Source: Schlegelella aquatica
GTDB taxonomy: Bacteria; Pseudomonadota; Gammaproteobacteria; Burkholderiales; Burkholderiaceae_C
Direction: 5' to 3'
Assembly: GCF_026013905.1 (NCBI RefSeq)
Contig: NZ_CP110257.1
Coordinates: forward strand, 2,254,001 to 2,318,000
Length of the DNA: 64,000 nucleotides
Positions 37,963 to 46,612 of the stretch are shown piece after piece. The stretch's first letter is position 1, and every line of letters begins with the position of its first letter. The notes under the pieces were generated by a model. The model worked only from the letters and a program-made list of their open reading frames with translations. It searched no databases and was not told the DNA's origin. The translations under genes were made by a program, and so were the position numbers.

Positions 37963-38496
37963 TCAGGATGCCTGAGGGCAGTGGCCCTGCGCTCGTTCCT
38001 GTCGGATCCGCCCGGCGGCGCTCATCACCAACAGATGTGTGTGCGGGTCCCCCGGCGAACATATGACGAACCGGCCACTCAGGAACGCCCCGTTCGCCTG
38101 CACGGGCCACCCCGCAGGATCGAACGACACATACTCGGCCATCGGCCCTCTCGCCGAAATGTGCACTCGGCGGGCCTGACCCACGGCCAGGACCGTCTCG
38201 CCTTCGTCGAGCAGGGCGTTGCGGTTCGTGTCGGCGAAGACCTCCCAGCCCTGGTGCCAGCCCGCCGGCGCCGCCCGCACCGTGATGCGCTGCCCCTTGG
38301 CGACGGCCATCTGCCTTGCCATGGAGAGGTGGGCATACAGAGCCGATAGGGCCGCCTGCTGTTGGTAGCGCGCCACCAAACGCGCCATGCTCGGAGACGC
38401 AGCGCCAGCGAGAACGCTCAGCACACCGAGCACGGTCATGATCTCGAGAAGCGAGCGGCCGCACGAACGCGGCCGTGAGCACCAGCGACGATGCAC
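37963..38496 (-). CDS. GspH/FimT-type pseudopilin on the opposite strand
   Basis: A 177-residue protein. A basic, Cys-containing leader (MHRRWCSRPRSCG) is followed by RSLLEIMTVLGVLSVLAGAA, a weak class III signal with Arg at +1 but glutamate at +5. Further on EVFADTNRNALLDEGETVLA resembles the calcium-type D-x-N-x-N loop of FimT proteins, and the cysteines (VICSPGD, HCPQAS) could pair. It is convergent with pilE and divergent from ribD. The start is GTG 38496. It may be a spare FimT/FimU, but whether the odd leader is processed is uncertain. Confidence 0.7.
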   Translation of the reverse strand: MHRRWCSRPRSCGRSLLEIMTVLGVLSVLAGAASPSMARLVARYQQQAALSALYAHLSMARQMAVAKGQRITVRAAPAGWHQGWEVFADTNRNALLDEGETVLAVGQARRVHISARGPMAEYVSFDPAGWPVQANGAFLSGRFVICSPGDPHTHLLVMSAAGRIRQERAQGHCPQAS

Positions 38497-38549
38497 GGGT
38501 ACAGTCCCTCCCTATCCTTGCGTCTTGTTGTGCATGACAGTCTAGAGAA

Positions 38550-39686
38550 ATGGCGCCCCGAACCGTATCCCCCAAGGGGGGTGACCTCGCCGACGCGCAG
38601 TGGATGAAGCGTGCGCTGGAGGAAGCCCACAGGTCGCTTTGGCACGCGCCGCCGAACCCTGCGGTAGGCTGCGTCCTGCTTCCGACGGCAGGCGCCCCCA
38701 TCCTCGGCCACACGCAGCCGCCCGGTCATCGGCACGCCGAAGCTGACGCGCTGGCGCGCGCCCGCGAGCTGGGCGTGGCGACGGCCGGCGCGACGGTCTT
38801 CGTGACGCTCGAGCCCTGTTCCCACTTCGGCCGCACCCCGCCCTGCGCGGATGCGCTCGTCGAGGCCAGGGTGGCCCGTGTGGTGGTGGCCGTGCAGGAC
38901 CCGAACCCCCTCGTGGCAGGCCGCGGCATCGAGCGCTTGCGCGCCGCCGGGATCCAGGTGGAGGTCGGACTGCTGGACCGGGAAGCGAGGGAAATCAACA
39001 TCGGGTTCTTCTCCCGCATGGTGCGCGGGGTGCCCTGGGTGCGCATGAAGATCGCGGCCTCGCTGGACGGGCGCACCGCGCTCGACAACGGGCGCAGTCA
39101 GTGGATCACGGGTGCAGCGGCCCGTGCCGACGGCCATGCCTGGCGCGCCCGAGCGGGCGCCGTGCTCACCGGCATCGGCACCGTGTTGGAGGACGATCCG
39201 CGCCTGGATGTGCGCGAGGTAGAAACGCCGAGGCAGCCCTTGCGGGTGATCGTCGATTCGCGGCTGGAAACGCCCCCTGGCGCCCGCATCCTGCAATCGC
39301 CCGGCTCGGTGCTGATCTACGCCGCGCAGGACGACGTGGTGCGCCGGGCAGCGCTCGAGGCGCGGGGAGCCGAGGTCGCGCTGTGCCCCGGGCCTTCGGG
39401 CAAGGTGGACCTGAGCGCCATGCTGCGGGACTTGGCTCGACGGGGCATCAACGAGCTGCACGTGGAGGCGGGCCACAAGCTGAACGGCTCGCTGCTGCGA
39501 GAGGGCCTGGTGGACGAGTTCCTGATCTACCTGGCGCCCAAGTTGCTCGGCCTGGGTCGCGAGATGCTGCGCTTCGGGCCGCTGCAAAGCCTGGACGAGG
39601 CCGTGGGGCTGCGCTTTCTCGAGGTGCAGCCCGTGGGAGAGGACCTGCGCATTCGCGCCCGGCCGCCCGGCCGCGAGCGGTTCTGA
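38550..39686 (+). CDS. ribD: Riboflavin biosynthesis protein RibD
   Basis: A 378-residue bifunctional enzyme. The N-terminal deaminase domain has the zinc motif HAEADAL and EPCSHFGRTPPC. The C-terminal reductase domain follows from about residue 155 (VRMKIAASLDGRTA, SQWITG, ELHVEAGHKLNGSLL). It converts the GTP cyclohydrolase product through deamination and side-chain reduction in the riboflavin pathway. ribE, ribB and ribH follow on the same strand. The ATG is 54 bases from the divergent pseudopilin start. Confidence 0.94.
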   Translation: MAPRTVSPKGGDLADAQWMKRALEEAHRSLWHAPPNPAVGCVLLPTAGAPILGHTQPPGHRHAEADALARARELGVATAGATVFVTLEPCSHFGRTPPCADALVEARVARVVVAVQDPNPLVAGRGIERLRAAGIQVEVGLLDREAREINIGFFSRMVRGVPWVRMKIAASLDGRTALDNGRSQWITGAAARADGHAWRARAGAVLTGIGTVLEDDPRLDVREVETPRQPLRVIVDSRLETPPGARILQSPGSVLIYAAQDDVVRRAALEARGAEVALCPGPSGKVDLSAMLRDLARRGINELHVEAGHKLNGSLLREGLVDEFLIYLAPKLLGLGREMLRFGPLQSLDEAVGLRFLEVQPVGEDLRIRARPPGRERF

Positions 39687-39758
39687 GGGGGTGGGGCCCT
39701 CCCCCCGGTGCCCGCTCTGCACGCCGGTACTGGCTGACAATCCTGAGACAATGCCCGC

Positions 39759-40376
39759 ATGTTCACAGGCATCATCACCGGCGTGGGGCGCATCCTGGCG
39801 GTGGAGCCCTTGGGGGCGTCCGCCGCCCATGGCAAGCGGCTGACCATCGAGGCCCCGCAGGGCTATCTGGACGACGTGCAACTGGGCGACAGCATTGCCC
39901 TGAATGGCGCGTGCATGACCGTCACCTCGCTCGACGTGGCCGGGCGCTCCTTCACGGTGGACATCTCTCAGGAGAGCCTGTCGCGCACGGCGGGGCTGGC
40001 CGCGCCGGGGCCGGTGAATCTGGAGAAGGCGCTGCGCGCCGAGGACCGGCTGGGCGGCCACATCGTGACGGGTCATGTGGACGGCCTGGGCCGCGTCACG
40101 TGGTTCCGGCCCGTGGGGGAGTCATGGGAGCTGCGCGTCCTCGCGCCGCGGGAGCTGGCGCGCTATCTGTCGCGCAAGGGCTCGATCACGGTCAACGGGG
40201 TCAGCCTCACCGTCAATCGCATCGAAGACCGCGACGACGGGACCGAGTTCAGCATCAACCTCATCCCCCATACGCTGCAGCAGACGACGCTGGGTGGGCT
40301 GGCAGAAGGCGACCTCGTCAATCTGGAGATCGACCTGATCGCGCGCTACGTCGAGCGCATGTTGAGCACCGGCTAG
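39759..40376 (+). CDS. ribE: Riboflavin synthase, alpha subunit
   Basis: A 205-residue protein made of two similar beta-barrel halves, beginning MFTGIITGVGRI. The first half holds LGDSIALNGACMTV; the second, VTGHVDGLG and SRKGSITVNGVSLTV. It dismutates two 6,7-dimethyl-8-ribityllumazines to riboflavin. It lies 72 bases behind ribD and is followed by a 232-base gap before ribB that includes a run of 11 G. Confidence 0.94.
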   Translation: MFTGIITGVGRILAVEPLGASAAHGKRLTIEAPQGYLDDVQLGDSIALNGACMTVTSLDVAGRSFTVDISQESLSRTAGLAAPGPVNLEKALRAEDRLGGHIVTGHVDGLGRVTWFRPVGESWELRVLAPRELARYLSRKGSITVNGVSLTVNRIEDRDDGTEFSINLIPHTLQQTTLGGLAEGDLVNLEIDLIARYVERMLSTG

Positions 40377-40387
40377 GAGCCCAGGGC

Positions 40388-40398
40388 GGGGGGGGGGG
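40388..40398. repeat. Poly-G tract of 11 in the ribE-ribB gap
   Basis: Eleven consecutive G follow the ribE stop by a dozen bases. The remaining gap to ribB has inverted GC-rich segments but no clear gene and no match to the FMN riboswitch core. TACAAT (40596-40601) just before ribB looks like a -10 element. Such G-runs can slip in replication and in sequencing. Confidence 0.6.
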
Positions 40399-40608
40399 CG
40401 CGCAGGCGCCGGACATCAAGGAGGAGGCGGCGGCCACCGGCCGGCGCCGGGGGAGAGTCCCGCGGCTGCGGGCCCCGCCGTCCGGGGCTTGCTCGACCTT
40501 CGATCGAGCCTCGGACGCTCTGCGGGCCAGACCCCTCGCGTCGGCGCAGGCCGTCCGCAAAGACGGCCCTCGGCCGGGGCCCTGCCGGCCCCACCTACAA
40601 TGGCGGCC

Positions 40609-41709
40609 ATGCCCATCTCCCCCGTCCCCGAAATCATTGCGGAGCTCGCCGCGGGCCGCATGGTCATCCTCGTCGACGAGGAGGACCGCGAGAACGAAGG
40701 CGACCTCGTCATCGCCGCGGATCACGTCACACCCGAGGCGATCAACTTCATGGCCAAGTACGGCCGCGGCTTGATCTGCCTCACGCTCACGCGCGAGCGG
40801 TGCGAGCGGCTGCAGTTGCCGCCGATGGCGTCGCGCAACGGTACGAAGCACGGCACGGCCTTCACGGTCTCGATCGAGGCCGCCGAAGGAGTGACGACCG
40901 GCATCTCCGCCGCCGACCGTGCGCATACGGTGAAGGTGGCGGTGGCGCGCGACGCCAAGCCCAGCGATCTCGTGCAGCCGGGACACATCTTCCCGCTGCA
41001 GGCCCAGGAGGGCGGCGTGCTGATGCGCGCCGGGCACACCGAGGCGGGCTGTGATCTCGCCGGCATGGCGGGTCTGACGCCCGCCGCGGTGATCTGCGAG
41101 ATCATGAACGACGACGGGACGATGGCGCGCCTGCCCGACCTGGAGCGTTTCGCCGAGCAACACGGACTCAAGATCGGCACGATCGCCGACCTGATCGAGT
41201 ACCGCAGCCGCAACGAAACGCTGATCCAGCGCGTCGGGCAGCGCGCGCTCGCCACCCCGGCGGGGCGGTTCGATTGCACCGCCTACCGCGACCACTCGGG
41301 CGGGCTGCACCTGGCCCTCACCCTGGGGCAATGGAACGCGGAGCAGGAGGTGCTGGTGCGGGTGCACGAGCCCTTGTCGGTGTTCGATCTGCTCGATGCC
41401 GGCCACTCGACGCACTCGTGGCCGCTGGCCAGCGCCTTGCAGCGGCTGCAGGACGAAGGCCGCGGAGTGGCGGTCCTGCTCAACTGCGGAGAAGGAGTCG
41501 ACAGCCTGCTGGAGCGCTTCTCGCCGAATGCCGAGGCGGCTCCGAGGCGCAACGCGCAAATGGATCTGCGCACATACGGCGTGGGCGCCCAGATCCTGCG
41601 AGACCTCGGGGTGGGACGCATGAAGCTGTTGGGCCGCCCGCGCCGCATGCCCAGTCTGGTGGGCGGTTACGGTCTGGAAGTCACCGGCTTCGTCGAAGCC
41701 GAGGCTTGA
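40609..41709 (+). CDS. ribB: 3,4-dihydroxy-2-butanone 4-phosphate synthase with degenerate RibA half
   Basis: A 366-residue protein. The N-terminal DHBP synthase (about 1-200) is intact: [21 protein letters not shown], and the [12 protein letters not shown] catalytic region. The C-terminal half is shaped like GTP cyclohydrolase II but lacks its zinc site: where RibA has a Cys and a CDC cluster, this protein reads [20 protein letters not shown] with no cysteine. It should therefore make only the four-carbon unit, with GTP cyclohydrolase II supplied by a separate gene not in the window. Such RibB proteins with a RibA-like tail are known in betaproteobacteria. ATG 40609 is preferred over ATG 40600, because TACAAT at 40596-40601 overlaps the latter. 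Confidence 0.9.
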   Translation: MPISPVPEIIAELAAGRMVILVDEEDRENEGDLVIAADHVTPEAINFMAKYGRGLICLTLTRERCERLQLPPMASRNGTKHGTAFTVSIEAAEGVTTGISAADRAHTVKVAVARDAKPSDLVQPGHIFPLQAQEGGVLMRAGHTEAGCDLAGMAGLTPAAVICEIMNDDGTMARLPDLERFAEQHGLKIGTIADLIEYRSRNETLIQRVGQRALATPAGRFDCTAYRDHSGGLHLALTLGQWNAEQEVLVRVHEPLSVFDLLDAGHSTHSWPLASALQRLQDEGRGVAVLLNCGEGVDSLLERFSPNAEAAPRRNAQMDLRTYGVGAQILRDLGVGRMKLLGRPRRMPSLVGGYGLEVTGFVEAEA

Positions 41710-41746
41710 GCAGCACCGGCCTTTCGTTCGTCAAGGAATCACCGCT

Positions 41747-42211
41747 ATGCAAGGCGCAGACAAGGGCCAGGCCCGCGAACTCGATGGCAAGGGCCTGCGG
41801 ATCGGCATCGTCCAGGCCCGTTTCAACCAGGCCGTCACGGATCGGCTCGCGCAGACCTGCCTGGAGGAGTTGCTCGCGCACGGCGTGGAGCGCCGCCACG
41901 TCCGGCATGTGACCGTGCCCGGCGCGCTGGAAGTGCCGGTGGCCCTGCAGGCGATGGCCGAGTCGGAGCATTTCGAAGCGCTCATCGCCCTCGGTTGCAT
42001 CATCCGCGGCGAGACGTACCACTTCGAGCTTGTGGCCAACGAAAGCGGTGCGGGCGTGAGCCGCGTGTCGCTCGACTACCGGCTGCCCATCGCGAACGCG
42101 ATCCTCACCGTCGAAAACGAGGCGCAGGCCTGGGCACGGGCCGAGGACAAAGGCCGCGATGCCGCCCGCGTGGCGCTGGAGATGGCGAAGTTGTTGGAAG
42201 AATTGTCGTGA
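41747..42211 (+). CDS. ribH: 6,7-dimethyl-8-ribityllumazine synthase
   Basis: A 154-residue protein with the lumazine-synthase motifs [40 protein letters not shown] and the [15 protein letters not shown] stretch. It condenses the RibB product with 5-amino-6-ribitylamino-uracil and assembles into a shell. It follows ribB by 37 bases, and its TGA overlaps the GTG start of nusB, which is the common ribH-nusB arrangement. Confidence 0.95.
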   Translation: MQGADKGQARELDGKGLRIGIVQARFNQAVTDRLAQTCLEELLAHGVERRHVRHVTVPGALEVPVALQAMAESEHFEALIALGCIIRGETYHFELVANESGAGVSRVSLDYRLPIANAILTVENEAQAWARAEDKGRDAARVALEMAKLLEELS

Positions 42212-42696
42212 GTGATTCAGAACCCAAAGCGGACAAGTCCGGTCCCAAGCGCGCCGCGGTCAAGTCGGCGCGGCGACGCTCGCGCGAGTTTGCGCTGCAG
42301 GGGCTGTACCAGTGGCTGGTCGGCGGCGCACAGCCCGGCGAGATCGAGGCGCACCTGCGCGAGCTGGAAGGCTTCGCCAAGGCCGATCTGGCCCACTTCG
42401 ACGCGCTGCTGCACGGCTGCATCCGCGAAGCGGCCGACATCGATGCGACGCTCGCCGCGCACGTGGACCGCAAGACGACCGAGCTCTCGCCGGTCGAGCA
42501 CGCGGTGCTGATGATCGGCGTGTACGAACTCAAGCATTGCATCGACGTGCCCTACAAGGTCGCGATCAACGAGGCGGTGGAACTGGCGAAATCGTTCGGC
42601 GGCACCGACGGGCACAAGTACGTGAACGGCGTGCTCGACAAGGCGGCCGTGGAGTTGCGCCCGGTCGAGGTGCAGGCCGGGCGCCAGCGCCAGTGA
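42208..42696 (+). CDS. nusB: Transcription antitermination factor NusB
   Basis: A 162-residue all-helical protein. After a basic N-terminus the domain reads [20 protein letters not shown], and later [16 protein letters not shown] and [32 protein letters not shown]. NusB binds boxA RNA with NusE/S10 in rRNA antitermination. The start is the GTG at 42208, coupled to the ribH stop (GTGA). A 10-base gap separates it from a 27-codon frame. Confidence 0.93.
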   Translation: MSDSEPKADKSGPKRAAVKSARRRSREFALQGLYQWLVGGAQPGEIEAHLRELEGFAKADLAHFDALLHGCIREAADIDATLAAHVDRKTTELSPVEHAVLMIGVYELKHCIDVPYKVAINEAVELAKSFGGTDGHKYVNGVLDKAAVELRPVEVQAGRQRQ

Positions 42697-42706
42697 ACGA
42701 GCGCAT

Positions 42707-42790
42707 ATGAGCGTCGCCACCGAGCCGATCCAGACGCGCTTGCCCCTCGGCGCACCCTTCACGGCCGGCGAGCGGAGGAACCTGCGATGA
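42707..42790 (+). CDS. Possible 27-residue leader ORF coupled to the aminotransferase
   Basis: ATG 42707 opens MSVATEPIQTRLPLGAPFTA followed by GERRNLR and stops in TGA at 42788-42790, overlapping the ATG of the aminotransferase (ATGA). No strong ribosome binding site is visible before it, while the aminotransferase itself has GGAGGA about nine bases upstream within this frame. It may be a coupling peptide or chance. There is no signal peptide or family match. Confidence 0.3.
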   Translation: MSVATEPIQTRLPLGAPFTAGERRNLR

Positions 42791-43965
42791 GGCTCGCCCG
42801 GCGCACGCAAGCGATCGAGCCCTTCTATGTGATGGAGTGCGCCAAGGCCGCGGACGAACTCGCCCGCAGCGCCTTGTGCGACCCTGCCCGAGGCGGCCGG
42901 CCGATGATCTACCTGAACATCGGGGAGCCCGACTTCACGGCGACCGAGCCCGTGCGCGAGGCGGCGGAGCGTTGCGTGCGCGAAGGGCGCACGCAGTACA
43001 CCCCGGCGCTCGGCCTCGAAGCGCTGCGTGAGCGCATCAGCGGCTGGTATCGCGACCGCTTCGCGGTGGACGTGCCGGCGCGGCGCATTGTCTTGACCGC
43101 GGGCGCGTCGGGGGCCCTGCAGTTGGCCTGTCTCGCGCTCGTCGAGGCCGGCGACGAGGTGCTGATGCCGGACCCCAGCTACCCCTGCAACCGGCACTTC
43201 GTGACGGCGGCGGGAGGGCGGCCCGTGCTGGTGGAAAGCGGGCCCTCCACGCGCTTTCAGCTCGGGGCCGAGCAGGTGCGCGCCTGCTGGGGGGAGCACA
43301 CGCGCGGCGTGCTGCTCGCTTCGCCGTCCAACCCGACGGGCACGTCCATCGAGCGAGACGAGATGCGACGCATCGTGGAGACGGTGCGCCGGCACGACGG
43401 GGTCACGCTGGTCGACGAGATCTATCTGGGCCTGAGCTTCGACGAGGCCTACGGCCACAGCGCCCTGGAACTCGGCGACGACGTCATCACGATCAACAGC
43501 TTTTCGAAGTACTTCTGCATGACCGGCTGGCGGCTCGGCTGGCTGGTGGTGCCCGAGGCGATGCTGCCTGCCGTCGAGCGGCTCGCGCAGAACCTCTACA
43601 TCTGCCCGTCCACGGTGGCGCAGCACGCCGCCCTCGCCTGCTTCGAGCCCGAGAGCATCGACGAGTACGAGCGGCGGCGCGCGGAGTTCCGCGCGCGCCG
43701 GGACTACCTCGTGCCGGCCCTCGAGCGGCTCGGGTTGCGCGTGCCGGTGATGCCCGACGGCGCGTTCTACGCGTGGGCGGATTGCTCGGCGCACCACACG
43801 AGCAGTTGGGACTTCGTGTTCGAACTGATGCGCCGGGCGCAGATCGCGATCACGCCCGGGCGCGACTTCGGCCGCGCGCAAACCGACCGCTATGTGCGCT
43901 TCTCCTATGCGAGCCGGCGTGACCTGCTCGAGGAGGCGGTGGATCGGCTCTCGCAGGTCTTGTAG
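42787..43965 (+). CDS. Class I/II pyridoxal-phosphate aminotransferase
   Basis: A 392-residue fold-type I enzyme: YLNIGEPDF, the YTPALGLEALRERI opening, VLLASPSNPTGT, VDEIYLGLSFD and the PLP lysine in SFSKYFCMTGWRLGW, with YVRFSYA near the C-terminus. It belongs to the aspartate/alanine/N-succinyl-DAP aminotransferase-like group (COG0436). The amino donor cannot be set from sequence. It closes the rib-nusB run and is translated right after the short leader frame. Confidence 0.85.
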   Translation: MRLARRTQAIEPFYVMECAKAADELARSALCDPARGGRPMIYLNIGEPDFTATEPVREAAERCVREGRTQYTPALGLEALRERISGWYRDRFAVDVPARRIVLTAGASGALQLACLALVEAGDEVLMPDPSYPCNRHFVTAAGGRPVLVESGPSTRFQLGAEQVRACWGEHTRGVLLASPSNPTGTSIERDEMRRIVETVRRHDGVTLVDEIYLGLSFDEAYGHSALELGDDVITINSFSKYFCMTGWRLGWLVVPEAMLPAVERLAQNLYICPSTVAQHAALACFEPESIDEYERRRAEFRARRDYLVPALERLGLRVPVMPDGAFYAWADCSAHHTSSWDFVFELMRRAQIAITPGRDFGRAQTDRYVRFSYASRRDLLEEAVDRLSQVL

Positions 43966-44063
43966 CCCGCGACGAGCGGCGATGCCCACCGGACGAGCGG
44001 TTCGGGGTCACAAGACGTTACCGCAAGCGCGAGAATAAGCGACGTTTCTCACGGCTGCTTCGA

Positions 44064-44093
44064 TTGAGAGCTTGCGAGAAGTTCGTCTATTCT
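44064..44093 (+). promoter_or_regulatory. Probable promoter of the Ser/Thr kinase gene
   Basis: TTGAGA (44064-44069) and TATTCT (44088-44093) are separated by 18 bases. Transcription would begin near 44100, only a few bases before the GTG 44103 chosen as start, so the mRNA may be leaderless or the start may lie further in. The pair is plausible but not confirmed. Confidence 0.45.
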
Positions 44094-44102
44094 GCCGACA
44101 CC

Positions 44103-45746
44103 GTGGAATTCCAGAAGACCGTCCTCGCGCTGCCCGGCGAACCGGGCCGGGATGCGGATGCTGCACCGGGCAGGCATCCGGCGTCGCCGCTGCACGAGCG
44201 CGACACGGCGGCGGGCGATCTGCCGGACTCCATCCTGGAAGCTGAACGCCCGGGCACGGGCGACTACGACGGGCTGCCCACCATCGGGCACATCGGCCGG
44301 TACGCGTTGAAGTACCGACTCGGCGAAGGCGGCCTGGGCACCGTGTATGCCGCGCAGGACCCGCTGCTCTCGCGGCTCGTGGCGATCAAGACGCTGAGCG
44401 TGGACCTCTCTCCGGAAGGCCGGGAGCGGTTCAACGAGATGTTCCTCAACGAGGCGCGCGCGGTGGCGAGCCTCACGCACCCGCACATCGTCACCGTCTT
44501 CGATGCCGGCACCAGTGAGCAAGGCGCGTACATCGCGATGGAGTTGCTCAAGGGCAAGGACCTGCGGCAGCTCTTGAAGGAGGGCTGGCGGCCCAAACCC
44601 GATGAAGCGGCACTGCTGGTCCGGCGGGTGGCCGACGCGCTCGCGTATGCCCATTCCAAGGGGGTCGTTCATCGCGACGTCAAGCCGGCCAACATCTTCA
44701 TGGTGGGCCGCACCCAGCCCAAGGTGCTGGACTTCGGCATCGCCCGCGTCGCCAGCCAGCAGGAGAGCCCGTCCGGCGGCGACGAGTTCGCGGTCGGCTC
44801 ACCGTACTACATGGCGCCCGAGCAGGTGCGCCACGAACCCGTGGACCGGCGGTGCGACGTGTTCTCGCTCGGCGTGGTGCTGTACGAGCTGCTCACCGGC
44901 ACCAAGCCGTTCCAGGGGGCCACGCTCAGCGACATCGCCACGGCGGTGATCGCGCACCGCCCTGCGCCGGCGCACGAGGTGAACCCGCAGGTGCCGCCGG
45001 CACTGTCGGCCATTGCGGCGCGCGCGATGGAGAAGAACCCGGACGACCGCTACCGCTCGGCCCGCGTGTTCTCGCGCGAGTTGCGCCACTGGCTCGAGGA
45101 AGAGGCCGACGCCAGCGCGCAACAGGAGCGGGCCCAGGCCCGGCACCGCCAGCGCACCGGGCTGTGGCTGCTCCTGGGCGGCGGCGCGGCCCTGGTGGTG
45201 GCAAGTGCGGCGTACCGGTTCGGCCACGACACGGCGCCGACGGCCGAGGACGCGGCGGCGCCCGGCGCCCACGCCGCGGTCCCCGCCGCCTCGTCCGCGG
45301 CCACGGATGCAGCCGAACTTCCTGCGCAGGCGACCGCCCCGCCGCCTGCGGTGGCTCAGAGGACGGCAGACAGCTCGGCAGGCGCGGCGACGGCCGCGGC
45401 CGGGCAACCGGGCGCTCTCGCGCGAGCCGGCTCCGGGACGCCGCCCGCTCCCGCAAGGCGCCCCCGGGAGTCGGCCGGCAAGCCGGCCAACGGCGCTGTC
45501 GTCCCGACCGTGGCGACGCCCGCGGTCCCCGCGGCCACCGGCACGGTGACCCTGGCGGTGAGCCCCTGGGCGCACGTGGAAGTGGACGGCCAGGCGGCCG
45601 GCACCGTGCCGCCACTCAACCGGCTCACGTTGACGGAAGGCCGGCACACGATCACCTTGCGCAACGACGAATTCCCGCCTCACTCCGTGACGGTGAACGT
45701 GAGCCCGGGCCAACCGGTCACGGTCAAGCACAAGTTCGGACCATGA
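44103..45746 (+). CDS. Transmembrane Ser/Thr protein kinase with PEGA domain
   Basis: A 547-residue Hanks-type kinase. The kinase domain (about 60-330) has the ATP loop LGEGGLGTV, Lys96 in VAIKTL, the catalytic loop HRDVKPAN near 190, DFGIAR near 210 and SPYYMAPEQ. After a basic, Gln-rich stretch there is one membrane helix near 354-370 (LWLLLGGGAALVVASAA), an Ala/Pro/Thr-rich periplasmic region, and a PEGA-type beta domain at about 480-545 (VTLAVSPWAHVEVDGQAAGT). It signals from envelope to cytoplasm; substrates are unknown. Its TGA overlaps the ATG of the next gene, a TssQ-like lipoprotein, so the two are coupled. Confidence 0.88.
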   Translation: MEFQKTVLALPGEPGRDADAAPGRHPASPLHERDTAAGDLPDSILEAERPGTGDYDGLPTIGHIGRYALKYRLGEGGLGTVYAAQDPLLSRLVAIKTLSVDLSPEGRERFNEMFLNEARAVASLTHPHIVTVFDAGTSEQGAYIAMELLKGKDLRQLLKEGWRPKPDEAALLVRRVADALAYAHSKGVVHRDVKPANIFMVGRTQPKVLDFGIARVASQQESPSGGDEFAVGSPYYMAPEQVRHEPVDRRCDVFSLGVVLYELLTGTKPFQGATLSDIATAVIAHRPAPAHEVNPQVPPALSAIAARAMEKNPDDRYRSARVFSRELRHWLEEEADASAQQERAQARHRQRTGLWLLLGGGAALVVASAAYRFGHDTAPTAEDAAAPGAHAAVPAASSAATDAAELPAQATAPPPAVAQRTADSSAGAATAAAGQPGALARAGSGTPPAPARRPRESAGKPANGAVVPTVATPAVPAATGTVTLAVSPWAHVEVDGQAAGTVPPLNRLTLTEGRHTITLRNDEFPPHSVTVNVSPGQPVTVKHKFGP

Positions 45747-46132
45747 AGCCTTTGCTCTACCCGCTGCTCGCCGCGAGCGCCGTGCTCGGCGCCTGTGCAC
45801 CCTTGCACCCCTCGCCGCCACCGGGCGTGACCGAACTCGCCGAGCGCCCCGCCGAAAAAGCGTTGCTCGCCGGCATTCGCGCCTACGAGGACGCGCACTA
45901 CGACGAGTCGGAACGGCAGCTCAATCGCGCGCTGCAGGCCGGTCTGGCCTCCCCGAAGGACCAGGCCGCGGCGCACAAGTACCTCGCGTTCATCTACTGC
46001 ACGAGCCGGCGCACGGCCCAGTGCGAGGCCGCCTTCCGGGCGGCGCGCCAGGCCGACCCGGCTTTCGCGCTGAGCAAGTCCGAGGTGGGGCATCCCCTCT
46101 GGGGCCCGGTGTACGCGCGCACTGCGCGATAA
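45743..46132 (+). CDS. TssQ-like lipoprotein with TPR-like repeat
   Basis: A 129-residue lipoprotein (lipobox VLGAC) with LAERPAEKALLAGIRAYEDA, then a TPR-like helical stretch (ESERQLNRALQAGL, AAHKYLAFIYCTSRRTAQC) and GHPLWGPVYAR at the end. From memory this matches the TssQ family of type VI secretion-associated lipoproteins in Burkholderiales, which often follow a Ser/Thr kinase. No other type VI gene is in the window, so it may act with this kinase alone. It is coupled to the kinase by ATGA. Confidence 0.7.
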   Translation: MKPLLYPLLAASAVLGACAPLHPSPPPGVTELAERPAEKALLAGIRAYEDAHYDESERQLNRALQAGLASPKDQAAAHKYLAFIYCTSRRTAQCEAAFRAARQADPAFALSKSEVGHPLWGPVYARTAR

Positions 46133-46189
46133 TTCGCCTTTCTTCGACTGCCAGCGTGCGGCCCCGTGCGGGCTGCGCAGGCTCAACGC

Positions 46190-46612
46190 ATGTCCGAACC
46201 GCAGGCGCCGGGGGCCAGTGCAGCCTTCCGGTTTCCGATCCGCGTGTACTGGGAGGACACCGACGCCGGCGGCGTCGTGTTCTACGCCAACTACCTGAAG
46301 TTCTTCGAGCGGGCCCGCACCGAGTGGCTGCGTTCGGCCGGCTTTTCGCAGGAGCGGATGCGGGCCGAGACGGGCGTGATGTTCGTCGTCGCGCACACGG
46401 CCGTGCGCTACCTGCGCCCCGCGCGCCTGGACGACCTGCTCGAAGTCACGGTGCAGGTGCGCCGTGCCGCGGCGGCGTCGTTCGAAATCGTGCAGCAGGC
46501 GTGGTGCGAGGGAACCTTGCTGGCCGAGGGCGACATCAAAATCGGTTGCGTGGACGTCGCGAGCTTTCGCCCGCGGCGCATCCCTTCAGAGATCTACGAG
46601 AAACTTCGATGA
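46190..46612 (+). CDS. ybgC: Tol-Pal-associated acyl-CoA thioesterase
   Basis: A 140-residue hot-dog-fold thioesterase with the signature YWEDTDAGGVVFYANYLKFF, including the catalytic aspartate, followed by ERARTEWLR. It hydrolyses acyl-CoA and is linked to phospholipid metabolism by its constant association with tol-pal. Its stop overlaps the tolQ ATG. A GATAAT at 46128-46133 is a possible -10 element for this operon. Confidence 0.93.
   Translation: MSEPQAPGASAAFRFPIRVYWEDTDAGGVVFYANYLKFFERARTEWLRSAGFSQERMRAETGVMFVVAHTAVRYLRPARLDDLLEVTVQVRRAAAASFEIVQQAWCEGTLLAEGDIKIGCVDVASFRPRRIPSEIYEKLR

Noticed and set aside
40377..40599. Possible FMN riboswitch before ribB
   Set aside because: The conserved core of the FMN aptamer is not visible; only a loose AGTCCCGCGG-like stretch is present.
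45743..46132. A type VI secretion locus, suggested by the TssQ-like lipoprotein
   Set aside because: No tss structural gene, ClpV, Hcp or VgrG is in the window; only the kinase and lipoprotein are present.
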